Positions 35,221 through 44,931 of a stretch of DNA of 64,000 nucleotides are shown piece by piece (the stretch's first letter is position 1; each line of letters opens with the position of its first letter). The notes under the pieces are model-generated. The model was not told where the DNA came from and searched no databases. It saw nothing but the letters and a program-made list of their open reading frames with translations. The position numbers and the translations under genes were made by a program. Origin of the DNA: Acanthococcus lagerstroemiae. Lineage: Eukaryota > Arthropoda > Insecta > Hemiptera > Eriococcidae. The stretch is from positions 42,342,001 to 42,406,000 of the forward strand of contig CM063106.1 of assembly GCA_031841125.1 (NCBI GenBank), read 5' to 3'.

Positions 35221-38200
35221 TTCTCTCTCTCACTCACTCCCTTGCTGTCTCGACCGGCTACCGGTATTATTTTATTTTCATGTGATTAATAATCGATAGT
35301 AATTGATAAATGAGACTTCTCGGTTATTTTTACACACTAATTTTGTTACTTACGGTATTGTTTTAGTCACATAATATACATGTTCAGAATACCCACCAGT
35401 GAATAAATTTCTACTTTCTAATTGAATTTCATCCGAAAATGAGCGATTTGTATTTTTTGCAATATTTTCAATAGTTGGCATTGAACAATTGAAACCTTAA
35501 TTTTGAAAATAACCATAGTTAGTTTTGATTTTTTGACTTGAACGACAGACTGAGCTATATCCACTGCTCAGATGGATGAACTGTCTGGTTGTTTTCATTC
35601 TTAGATGCCGACTCGATAAAATGAGTAGCAATGTTTTTGTGTAATAACTGCGGATATAGCTCAGTCTATCATTCAAGTCACAAAATAACAACATAATTGT
35701 TTTCACAATTGGGTTTCAATTATTCTCACTGTTCGACACTTTACAGCATATTTATACTTATCACTCGTGGACGCACGTACACATATAAAATACGTACATT
35801 ATATGAATCGTTTATTTCCAAAAACTGCTAAGAGTCACTTTTTGGGAATTGACTTTTTTTATCGATTCATATATAGTTTAAAGTGCAGAATCCGATAGTA
35901 AATCTGTTTTGGGTCAAAACCTGCTACAGAAACGATATTTTGATAAAAAATAGTGTCCCAAACCTGCTATGAATCTCTGTGAATATTTAGAGCCAAAACC
36001 TATTATCTTGCATACAATGGTATACTGATAAGGGACTTTTTATGGCAAAAACAAAACGGAAAACAAGCATAGCGGGTGATAAGAATTCGTAAATTTATTA
36101 CTAATTTTGTTCTAAGTAGCGGTGTTGTGTAATGCTGGATTTACACAGGGCCGGGCAGGATTGAAATCCTCAGGCATTTTAAATCAAAATTTCCAAAAAT
36201 CCTGATTTTGGATTTCAAATACTTTTTCAAAAAGAATTTCGGATTCAACTCCTAATTATTAGCAATGGATTTGCATTTTGATGATTCCAAAAATAATTAA
36301 AATCCAAATCCAAAATAGGGGGCTTGCAGCGATGCGCTGCGGAAAACACCCTTAAAATCCGCATTTCATCAATTTTAACAATTGGTATTTGAACTTAAAG
36401 TTTCAAGTATTGGCAGTTCTGTATTATATGTGTGAGTGATCATTACTGAAAGCCTGTAGTAAACTTCAACTATCTATCATTAAATCGATTAGTAATTCAC
36501 TTTCAAAGAAACTCTGTTCTAAATTTAACTGCATCATCATTAGGGCTAGGATTTTTATGCGTTAAAAACCGAAAACATGCGCAATAAATATGCGCTAAAA
36601 TGTCAAAACATGCAAAAATATGCGCTATAAAACCGCGCCTTCATGGGTATCGAAATGTAGGGTTTTCGAAGCATTACAATAAGAGCCATTCGTTTTAACG
36701 TTTATTTCATTAAATCATCAAGAACACAAATATTATTTTCATTTCCAAACATGTAATCGCAATTGCAGTTTGCAGCTTCGCAGTTTAAAGCCTTGAATAA
36801 GCTTTTATGTAGGGAAAAAAAGACCTTAAACGTGACTACCGATAGGTTTTTTCCTTGTCTCTAATTTTCTAGTCTTCAACCGACCTTCTTCTAGCAGCTT
36901 ACAGCAAAGAGCAAACACCCTGTTACTTGTTTTTTTTTTTTGGAAGAAAATCGTGAAAATTTTGTCCATAGAAGTGATTTTTGGCCAGTTTTTGGGAAAA
37001 TATGTGCTAACAACTTCAAATATGCGGCATTCAGCTATTTTTCAGCGAAAATATGCATGCTTATGCATTTATGGCCTAAATATGCAAAAATATGCGCTAT
37101 AAACTTTTGCATACGGATTCAGAATTACATGATTCGCAAAGATAATGTGGATATGCACTATCTAGTATTACGAGAACAAATATGCATTTACATAAAAACC
37201 CTAGCCTTAATCATCACCATAAATTAAAAAATTATAATCAGTTCTATTGGCAGAATATTTTTTATTCGTTTTTTTATTCTCCTGAAGATAGCAGTTCTTC
37301 GACATCTGAAAGTACACACGCTCACTCATTCATTTTCAGTTTCACCCGCACAGGTGATTTTGTAGCGCACTTCAGTGCAAATATCCCAATTTACCATTAA
37401 CTCATTAATATCTTAAAAATCAAATCTTACGTATTGATAGTTCTATATCATTTTTGTTGTCATATTTTGCAAACGCGAAGGAAGCTTATTTAGTCACCTG
37501 TTAGTAAGAAGTTAGAACGCTGAACGCAAAGTCCTCAAAGTTATTTCATTGATTACAATTAGCATTTTAGCGCTGAGCACAGACAACAGAAATTGTGACC
37601 GAACGTCTTTAGCTAATGGAAGCTTGCATGGATGCTTACTGCTGAGAGACTGAAATTTAGAAGTCAAAATTCAGATTATTGGATTTTGGATTTAAAATCC
37701 CAATTTTTCTGAAAATTGAGAGGATTTAGGATTTTGGTTTTGAAATTCTTCTCTAAAAAGGATGTGAGACTTTGAATTCAAATCCTTTTTTTGTACCAGG
37801 AATTTGGATTTTGGATTTAAATCTTGGAGTTTTCGGAATTTGCCCATCCCTGGATTTACACAAAAGATACAAGCATGCTATAAACAAGTTATAAGCTGTT
37901 ATAAGCAAGTTGTTAATAGTATGCCTACAACTTTGGTGTAAATCTAGCATTACTCTGTTTTATTTGCCTTCGTGTCACCAATTGGGCAACTGTGTTGTTG
38001 AAGTTTTGGAGTAATGTAGCTTAGTTTTACCCGTTTTATAACAATTCTTGCCCAGTCTCTAATCTGTAATAGATACGGAAATCGATGAAGATATGAAGAA
38101 TACAATGCGCATCGAGTCCTAGCAGAAAACAATTGCATTTCCAAACACACGTCCCTAATTAGTTTTACATTTATATTGTATTCAAAATAAAGTTTCTAAG

Positions 38201-39857
38201 AGACTCGTTTGAAAAGTTGATCATTAGTATTACAAGAATAATTCATACCTCCATTTTACCATCTTTAAGGTCGCAATATTCGTTCAAAATTAGTTTCACA
38301 TTATTGCTGACTAAAAATAATACTGTTTACTATTACAAAAAAACAAAGTTGTGTTGTATTTATTTTGTTCCAAAACCTGCTGTAGTATATGAACAAAGAC
38401 CTGTGTTGCGTTTACTTTGTTCCAAAACCTGTGGTAGTATCATTTTTGTACCATATCTTCTATGATTATTTTAAATCACGGATAGAAAAAAAAATCTATG
38501 GAACAGACAAAAGGGAATTTCGGTGAACTGGTACAGGCCATATAGACGCTGTTCAGCAAAAGGGAACCAACTAGCAAAATCCGCTTTTTGAGAACACGTG
38601 ATTCGAAGTTCAAGAGCCATGTAGAAACTAGATGGCATTGCGTTTACTGATAAGCTTTTTTCAACGTGAGTACACATTTTTGAATCGGGGGGCCCAATTT
38701 TGAAAAATTCTACGTTTTACACTCTTTCCAACGATATTAATAACTCATTTTGTTTACAAATGTTGGTTGGTTCCCTTTTATTGAACAGCGTCCATATTAT
38801 GACTATCTACAGGACGCAAAGAACAGGGTGTAAATCCATGGAATGAAAAAATTCTCACAGTTTTTCCCGATTTTCCACAAATTTACGTTTTGGTTCATAA
38901 GTTTTTTGGAAATAAACGTTCATATATTCAACTTCGAACTCAATTTACTCACACTTATAAATTCTTCATAATCAGTTGTTACTCATAAGTCATATTGAAC
39001 AAGTCAACATTGCTATTACTGGCCTTTGCTGAGTGATGTGATTTTACTCCCGTTTTATCTACGCTGTACATATTCTACATTATTATTTTACACAAATATG
39101 CCAACCCTGGTCATCGCCACTGGATATACTTTTCTATTAAATGGCGAAAAACGTACAATAATACCTGAACTACATCCTGAACACTATTTTCCTCGACGAT
39201 TTTTTTCGCAATTGATGCGATGTTACTAGCTTCCACGGCATACACTTTCGCGGCTCCAGCTTTAGCGCATAGCACCGATAAGATACCTACGCAGAAACGA
39301 AATAATAAATATTACGAATTTCAAGTTAAGATATCGAGTAAAGAGTAGTTTATAAGTGCCTAACAGATGCTAATATTCATATTTTAAAATTTAACCTTTC
39401 ACAATCGAATGTATTAAATGAACGTCGAAGCATACCGGTTCCAGCTCCAACATCTAACACTACTTTATTTTTGAAATATTCTCGATTCGCAGAAATCGCT
39501 TCTTTATACGCTTCATTTCTGCGAACATCGTTCAGCATCTTTTCGTGAACCTAGGAGGAAAATGATCACAGTGAAGTGATTATCAGTCGAATGACCAAGT
39601 TGGTTATTCACAGCTTTTATACTCTTGTTTGTTCGCACATTCAACCAACAAGTTATTGTCGGCAAATTAAATCTAGGAAACTGCGCCCAGCCGGCAAGTT
39701 ATCCGTTTCAAGTTTAAGGAACTTTAAAAGTAGGAATTCGTATTATAACAATCAATATTAACGAACGATTTATACAGACATGCGAGAAGTATAAGCCGGT
39801 GATATTTACCTCCAAGTCGCAGTACGCATTGAAATACGACTCATCTCCACTATTCAT
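32873..39857 (-). CDS. PRMT6: PRMT6-like protein arginine N-methyltransferase
   Basis: Type I PRMT, expected to transfer methyl groups from S-adenosylmethionine to arginines of histones and other proteins. Minus-strand exons: 39857-39810, 39550-39436, 39286-39165 and 33643-32873; phases 0, 1, 0 add up to 1056 nt (351 aa plus stop), close to the ~375 aa of vertebrate PRMT6. Motifs: YFxxY at residues 8-12 (YFNAY); motif I VLDVGAGTG (47-55); post-I VYAVEAS with acidic E73; double-E loop SEWMGFYLLHEGML (E116, E125); THW loop (268-270). LPEQVDIIISEWMG and SPATHWEQ fit PRMT6 better than PRMT1. All catalytic residues are present. The 5521-bp third intron is loaded with transposons. Start chosen as the only ATG in frame in exon 1. 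Confidence 0.9.
33644..35500. other. PRMT6 intron 3, part without recognised element
   Basis: AT-rich intron sequence. A (tc)n(ac)n microsatellite lies at 35188-35238. No coding or RNA gene signal. Confidence 0.5.
35188..35238. repeat. (TC)n(AC)n microsatellite
   Basis: Uninterrupted tctctc.. followed by acacac.. and further tctctctc and actcactc runs. Confidence 0.9.
35525..35686. mobile_element. Fold-back MITE, ~160 bp, in PRMT6 intron
   Basis: Left arm tttttgacttgaacgacaga then ctgagctatatcc(a/g)c, and right arm its inverted copy (gcggatatagctcagtctat then cattcaagtcacaaaa), match at about 33 of 38 positions. The loop is ~80 bp. Noncoding. Confidence 0.7.
36146..37852. mobile_element. 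Noncoding hAT element, 8-bp duplication, itself interrupted
   Basis: Exact 8-bp duplication gatttaca at 36138-36145 and 37853-37860. Ends cagggccgggcaggatt and, inverted, cagggatgggcaaattcc have the CAGGG(AT)GGGCA form common in hAT elements. The outer parts are rich in ggatttgaaatcc-type short repeats. Another hAT MITE (36541-37209) sits inside. No transposase seen. Confidence 0.88.
36541..37209. mobile_element. Inner hAT-type MITE, third layer of the nest
   Basis: Near-exact 8-bp duplication atcatcat / atcatcac (36533-36540, 37210-37217). Ends tagggctaggatttttatg and, inverted, taaggctagggtttttatg. The body is full of aaatatgc(g/a)c / atgcaaaaatatgcgctata motifs at both sides. Noncoding. 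Confidence 0.85.
38544..38793. mobile_element. MITE family B, complete copy, ATAT duplication
   Basis: 250 bp. Ends agacgctgttcagcaaaagg and, inverted, ggacgctgttcaataaaagg, both continuing gaaccaac; flanked by atat at 38540-38543 and 38794-38797. The same element with aatt duplications is at 44279-44527. It lies in PRMT6 intron 3. Noncoding. Confidence 0.85.
39165..39857 (-). CDS. PRMT6: PRMT6-like exons 1-3 cluster
   Basis: Three short exons separated by introns of 259 and 149 bp. Exon 1 (39857-39810): MNSGDESYFNAYCDLE, donor gtaaat. Exon 2 (39550-39436): VHEKMLNDVRRNEAY up to LDVGAGT, donor gtatgc. Exon 3 (39286-39165): GILSVLCAKAGAAKVYAVEA up to QDVVQ, donor gtatta. The SAM-binding glycine loop is split by intron 2. 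Confidence 0.88.
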
Positions 39858-40514
39858 TTTATGAGACTGGACTGGTACAACAGAAGAATAATAAGTTAAC
39901 AATAGTAAATCGATCTAACAAAAAAATACGGTTAAAATTATCTAAAATAAAGGTAAAAATTAAAAATATTATGTCCCAAGAGACACTCATGTACTAACAC
40001 AAACACACATGAGAAAATTTTGAGTGGGAATATAATCGATAGCTCCTATCCTTTTACATGAAGAGCAAAGATCAGTCTCATTTTCAGAATGAAATCTGCG
40101 CTGGCATTTTGATACAAATAAGCGAAATTGTAGTCTGTGACCTACAAAATTGATTTCAATCAAAATTTGTTTTCAGACGCCCCAAATTTTGCAAAAATTT
40201 AGATAGTATCAAAAACTATCGAAATCGCCCTGTACATTTTAAATGGGAGCTGATTTGATATTTGGTTCAGTCATATTTTAATTCACCTAGATGGCGCCTC
40301 TTTTGATTCGCACGAACCCAAAAACTAAAATAATAATAAACATTCTTTGATGAATGATAACGGAAAAGGAAAAGGCTTGAAAAGAGAGTACATATTTCAC
40401 TGATATATCTATTTTGGTTTGATTGCTATAAATTAATAATATTCTGATTATCCATTTGGTGAGCTTTTGAAGCGATTTTAAGGTCATTGGTTCAACTTTT
40501 TTCAGAATACTACC
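39858..40514. promoter_or_regulatory. Shared intergenic region of divergent PRMT6-like and NDUFS4 genes
   Basis: 657 bp separate the two start codons, which point away from each other. No TATA box in a convincing position was picked out; both 5' UTRs must lie here, so the promoters are close together or shared. Both genes are housekeeping in type, which fits a bidirectional promoter. This is inferred from position only. Confidence 0.5.
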
Positions 40515-41619
40515 ATGGCTCTTCGTTTACAACTTGCCAAACGATTTTTATCAGATTCCAACCTGATGACCAAGCTGTAAGTAGAACATCGTAGATTATC
40601 GAGTATTTGCATTTTGTATTCGAACATCGCAGCGTAATGTGTGCACATCTAGTAACGTATTACTTCTATTAGCTAAATCCACTCCTAATCGTAGCATACC
40701 AGGTATTCGATGAAAGTCAGAAAGTATCGAAATAAATTTGTCATCTAGCTTTGTCATTAGTCATTATATTATACCAGCATTTGCGGAAGTACTTGCTGTT
40801 GATCCTTGAATCTTATCACTTAGCGAAATAGTGCTTAGTGTTGTACTGTATTCAGTTTGTAAACTACAGTTTTTCTTTTTTTATGAGAATATTCAGTTCA
40901 ACTTTAATGTATTCATCAAAATTACGCAGCTTTCAATCATTTTCAGTGTGACACCTTTCTCCACTAGTTCGATTCTAAAATCAGAATTGGACGATGTTAT
41001 CCGTACAAAGGGAGACGTCATCGCCGTGAACCCGGAGGAGAAACAAACGTTACACACCGAACAGAGGAAAATCGACGATTCGCTAATCGTAGAAGAAGAG
41101 GTAATGTTCTTTTCTCGCCTTTACGTTACGTAAACGCGTATCTGTCATCGTGCTTAAACCAGTTTGTTACTCAACTTCTAGTACATAGTGAGCCAAGTTA
41201 ATGGAGTGCCGGAAGAACACATAACCGAACGATTAGCGCGTATTGCAAAGGCGCCCAAGAATGCGATGCAATCGGGTACCTCGAACTCACAAGGGTGGAT
41301 TTTGCAGTTTGACAATCGTGAACGATGGGAAAATAATCTGATGGGATGGGTATCCAGGTTAGTCTCAGAGTGGTACATAACTTCACTTCAAGATCGTAAC
41401 CGGTTTTTTTTTCCTTACGTAAGCGATTGTTTTTGTTGCAGCGGAGATCCGCTGTCAAATTTGCAGCTGCGATTCAATAACCCCGAAGAGGCGATTGCGT
41501 TCTGCAAAAAGCACAGGTATCCGTACTTCGTAGAAAAAGAGAAACCAGTCGCACCTAAAAATAAGTCGTACGCGGTTAATTTCTCGTGGAATAAACGCAC
41601 AAGAGCGTCTACGAAGTGA
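40515..41619 (+). CDS. NDUFS4: NADH dehydrogenase [ubiquinone] iron-sulfur protein 4, mitochondrial
   Basis: Accessory 18 kDa AQDQ subunit of respiratory complex I, needed for late assembly of the N-module in the matrix arm. Exons: 40515-40576, 40947-41100, 41182-41357, 41442-41619; phases 2, 0, 2; 570 nt, 189 aa plus stop (human precursor 175 aa). Residues 1 to about 40 (MALRLQLAKRFLSDSNL.., basic and Ser-rich) look like a mitochondrial presequence. The family core follows: YIVSQVNGVPEEHITERLAR, QSGTSNSQGWILQFD, RERWENNLMGW, FNNPEEAIAFCKKH. The C-terminus NFSWNKRTRASTK is the conserved end of NDUFS4, with its basic Ser site. All introns are short (370, 81, 84 bp). No canonical AATAAA was found close after the stop. 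Confidence 0.95.
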
Positions 41620-41899
41620 ACGAGTGATCGAATGATCGTCGCGTTCTTCGAGAACGTATTGATTTTTCCGTTCAAGATGAATTCGGCATCTTAGTAACAC
41701 CTATCAAATTGTGCCAAATATTTCCGTGTGTACAGTTGTAAATTGTTATCGTCGTAGGTAGGTAGGTTTAAAATGAATACAGTTGTCAAGTTCCATCTGT
41801 ATATTGATTCTGTACTCGAGTTGAATAGAAATAGCAGACGTGTTTGGTTTGAGGTGGGGTGTTTAAAGAACATTTCTGTCCCTCGCCCAAATGAAGTCG

Positions 41900-42330
41900 T
41901 CGTCGTGGTCGCGTCTTTTGTTACAAAAGATTGCGTGTATCTTCTTCCTCCGAGTTGCTTCTTAGATTTTTCGGGTCATGGCGCACAGGATGGTCTCCCT
42001 TAGGTTATTACAGGGGGAATTGGCCGGTGAGTTGGTCGTTATCAGTTCTGATCGTCTTCTTCCTTTTATTGGCTTCCCCTGTAACTTTCCTTGTACTGCC
42101 AGCATAAATATCCCGTTTTCTCGTATTTTGTGAGCAATGTATTTCATTTTGCGGCGTTTGATGTCTTCTACAAGTACTTTTCCTTCTACTTTTGCCAGTA
42201 CTGTTGCATTCGTAACATGTTCGGTCCATATCTTTATTAATCTACGGTAGCACCACATTTCAAATGCGGCTAGTTTTTTCTCGCAGTCCGCATTCATGGT
42301 TCACGTTTCGCATGAGTATTTAAGTCTGAG
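41900..42330 (-). pseudogene. RTE-type LINE 3' fragment
   Basis: Minus-strand reading CEKKLAAFEMWCYRRLIKIW, then TEHVTNATVLAKV, VLVEDIKRRKMKYIAHKIRE and AVQGKLQGK matches the C-terminal region downstream of reverse transcriptase in RTE-like LINEs. Only the 3' part remains, just downstream of NDUFS4. Confidence 0.7.
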
Positions 42331-42435
42331 GCACCCAGGAATAATATCACTGCTGCTAGAAGGAAGGATGGAAGGAACGATTTGGGTAGGTCGGCAAAGA
42401 TTACAGTATGTTCAGCAGATAATCGGGAATGTCAA

Positions 42436-42620
42436 ATGCAGGTAAGTGTCAAAGGCGAAACTTGACTTTCAGTATGCGGGGGTTGAGAAGGAAAATTTGT
42501 CAACAAATATTTTCTTTTAACTAAGAATTTGCCGACAAAATTTTCCAAAAATTTGAAAATTCACCGATTTTTTAATTAAAATATTTTTTAATTGAAAAAA
42601 AAAAAAATAATAATAATAAT
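42436..42620. mobile_element. MITE family A, partial reversed copy
   Basis: gcgaaacttgactttcagta, ttgccgacaaaattttcc and ttgaaaattcaccgattttt are the reverse complement of the right half of the copies at 7.2 and 9.8 kb. The other half is missing. Followed by ggggcttcagcccc and ggccgcttcgcggcc, two perfect short hairpins (42632-42664). Confidence 0.55.
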
Positions 42621-42729
42621 AAAGATAACTAGGGGGCTTCAGCCCCTGGCCGCTTCGCGGCCCAACCCCCCGCCGTCACAGTCCTCAGTGTTTGGGCTGA
42701 AACTTTTGTTCCTGAGCTGAGATTTGCTT

Positions 42730-43590
42730 TGTGCTTCTTTTGTCCCCCTTTATCAGCGGTCCTCAATCTTCCACCATGAACCACCTTCCATCCTTTTCTT
42801 CATCACGAGCCTCCTCCTCCTACACCACGACCCCGTTGTTGACCATGGTTGCTCTCCGCCTCCGCGGTCACACCTCAACAGTCGCAACCCTCCTCAGCCA
42901 CAAACTCCTCACCCACAATGGCCGTAGTCCTCCACCTAGTCTCCCCTGATCACCCTCTTCCACCACGAGTGCCCTGCATTAGGACCACGTCTTTTGACCA
43001 CCCCACACCACTGTGGCCTTCATTTTCGTTCACGTACCACACCCCCCACCAAGACCTCTTCACCCATCACTACGACCTCCCCAATGGCGGCCTTAGTCCC
43101 TCTCTACAGCCTTCCCCTTCTGCGGCTCCATCGCCCTACGGCCTCCTCGCTCAACCACCACGAAGATCCCCTGGTCCTCCAACCAGGAGCTTCCACCACC
43201 ATGACCAACCCTCCCTCACAAGAACCCTTCCCTTCAAGACCACCTGCCCGGGACCAGAACCTTCCGCACCATGGCCTTCATTCGCCTTCTCGGCTGCCTC
43301 TCTCACCAAGGACTTCCTCCTCCACCAGGACCTCTTACTCACCATTACCCCCCTCCCCACTCGAGGCCTTTGGTCAGGGATCTTCAAGGGGGTAGGAGGG
43401 CCATAGTGAGGACAGGGGCTCTGAAGGGAGATGATGCCTAGTGGGTGGTGGAGGTCTTTGTGGCTGAGGAAATCCTTGGTAGGAGATGGTGGCCATTGAG
43501 GAAGGAGGAGATAGTGGTGGTTGAGGATCCTAGAGGGGCAGTAAAATTTTGGTAGATAAAGGCCCGGGGGTGTAAGAGGTACTCATGGTA
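42730..43590. repeat. Strand-skewed low-complexity block (C/CT-rich then G/GA-rich)
   Basis: 42730-43385 is strongly pyrimidine-biased on the plus strand, built from degenerate ccaccacgac/cctcctcacc units; at about 43385 it flips to ggtggtggag/gaggaggag units until 43590. The two halves are roughly inverted copies of the same degenerate minisatellite. The Pro/Ser/His-rich ORFs through it are products of composition, not genes. Confidence 0.55.
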
Positions 43591-43614
43591 GAGGAGGGAG
43601 CTCCTACGACTCTG

Positions 43615-44090
43615 ACGGCTACGGTGTTACGCATTCTTGGTACTAATGTACGGCTGTGAGTGCTGGACGTTAACTCTCGGCTTAAAAAAAAAAAAAAGAA
43701 TCGCGGCACTCGAAATATACCTTTCTATCGCAGAATGATACGCATTTCGGACGCCAAAGGTAAGCATCGCGGGCATACATATTAGGCCTTGTCGGAAAAA
43801 ATGCTGAGGTTCTGTCTACAGTCAAGCAAAGAAAACTGCAGTGGGTAGGACGTTGTCATCCGCAGCGAGAGGTATGAGCGACTGCGAGTAATACTCGAAG
43901 ACAGAATATCTGACAAACGATCAGTTGGAAAGGAACAAAATTCTTGGCTCAAGGACCTACAGCGGTGGCTGAAGTGCTCATCGCTGGAGATTTTCCGTAA
44001 CGCAGTTTCGAGCGTCCGGGTTGCTATATGGATGGCCAATCTCTGAGAAAAGAAGACGTCAGAAGAAGAAGAGATAGAACGAAACAAAGA
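43615..44090 (+). pseudogene. RTE-type LINE 3' fragment
   Basis: Plus-strand pieces YGCECWTLTLGL, IAALEIYLYRRMIRISDAK and a terminal MANL..KKTSEEEEI-like end are the C-terminal signature of RTE-like LINEs. An A14 run and several stops break it. Orientation is opposite to the related fragment at 41.9-42.3 kb. Confidence 0.65.
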
Positions 44091-44278
44091 AAATATAGAC
44101 ATATGAAAATCCCGCCCGTTGGAAATATCCGGGCGCTCTGAAAAATCCTAGGCTGAGGGAGTCCCCTCATTCCCCCTCTCTTCTCAGGCCTGAGGGTGTA
44201 AGTACGCAACAGGATAGGCAATAATAAATTGTGAGGTACAACGTATATCAACTCCAGCATCTACTCGTACATTTAATT

Positions 44279-44527
44279 GGGCGCTATTCAACGAAAGGGA
44301 ACCAACTAGCAAAATCCGCTTTTTGAGAACACGTGATCGAAGTTCAAGAGCCATGTAGAATGTATATGACATAGCGTTTACTGATAAGCTTTTTTCAACG
44401 TGAGTACACATTTTTGAATCGAGGGCCCAATTTCGAAAAATTCTACTTTTTACGCTTTTTCTAACGATACTAATAACTCCATTTTGTTTACAAATGTTAG
44501 TTGGTTCCTTTTCGTTGAATAGCGTCC
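44279..44527. mobile_element. MITE family B, complete copy, AATT duplication
   Basis: 249 bp; ends gggcgctattcaacgaaagg and, inverted, ggacgctattcaacgaaaag, flanked by aatt (44275-44278 and 44528-44531). Body nearly the same as the copy at 38544. It lies about 400 bp upstream of the candidate UGT first exon. Confidence 0.85.
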
Positions 44528-44922
44528 AATTTTAATAAAACTCGTCCAACTGGTTACAAAGTTACAGTGCTGCTTACGGTTCGCAGGGCGATAACATATG
44601 CGTATCATACTTATGTAATTTTCTTCCCCTTTCTCCTCCATTTCCTCGCGACATAAAAATGATGCTCGTAAGTCGTAATAGATAATAAAAACGAAGGTTC
44701 AAGGTTAATAACAGTGATTTTAAAAAGAGGTAGATCGAAACCAATCAATGTATGTATCTAACGTGAGATTTCAATTTCATGGCAGACAGCAGTTTCGTTT
44801 CGTACGATATTTTCTAATCGCAAAGATTTCGGGTCCGTTTTGTTTGATAAGCACATTTGGCGCGTATGAAAATATAATTCTATTTCGTATCGTCTTAGAT
44901 TTTGAAATTCTGCATCTGTAAA

Positions 44923-44931
44923 ATGATTTTG
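44923..44931 (+). CDS. Candidate UGT exon 1 (start codon exon)
   Basis: ATG ATT TTG followed by the strong donor gtgagt. Joined to exon 2 in phase 0 it gives MIL-IVVCGLTSLLANADCA, a normal signal peptide. Exon 2 itself has no in-frame ATG near its start and an upstream stop at 47123-47125, so an upstream start exon is needed. Another exon could exist in the 2.2-kb interval. Confidence 0.5.

Larger units (their letters stand above)
36130..37952. mobile_element. Outer MITE split by a hAT element
   Basis: Left end taatgctggatttacac (36130-36146) and right end gtgtaaatctagcatta (37936-37952) are inverted repeats with one mismatch in 17. Without the 1.7-kb hAT insertion the element is only about 110 bp. 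It lies in PRMT6 intron 3. Confidence 0.7.

Noticed and set aside
42849..43406. 185-aa Pro/Ser/His-rich ORF
   Set aside because: A product of C/T-rich low complexity; overlapping frames are open as well and there are no conserved motifs.
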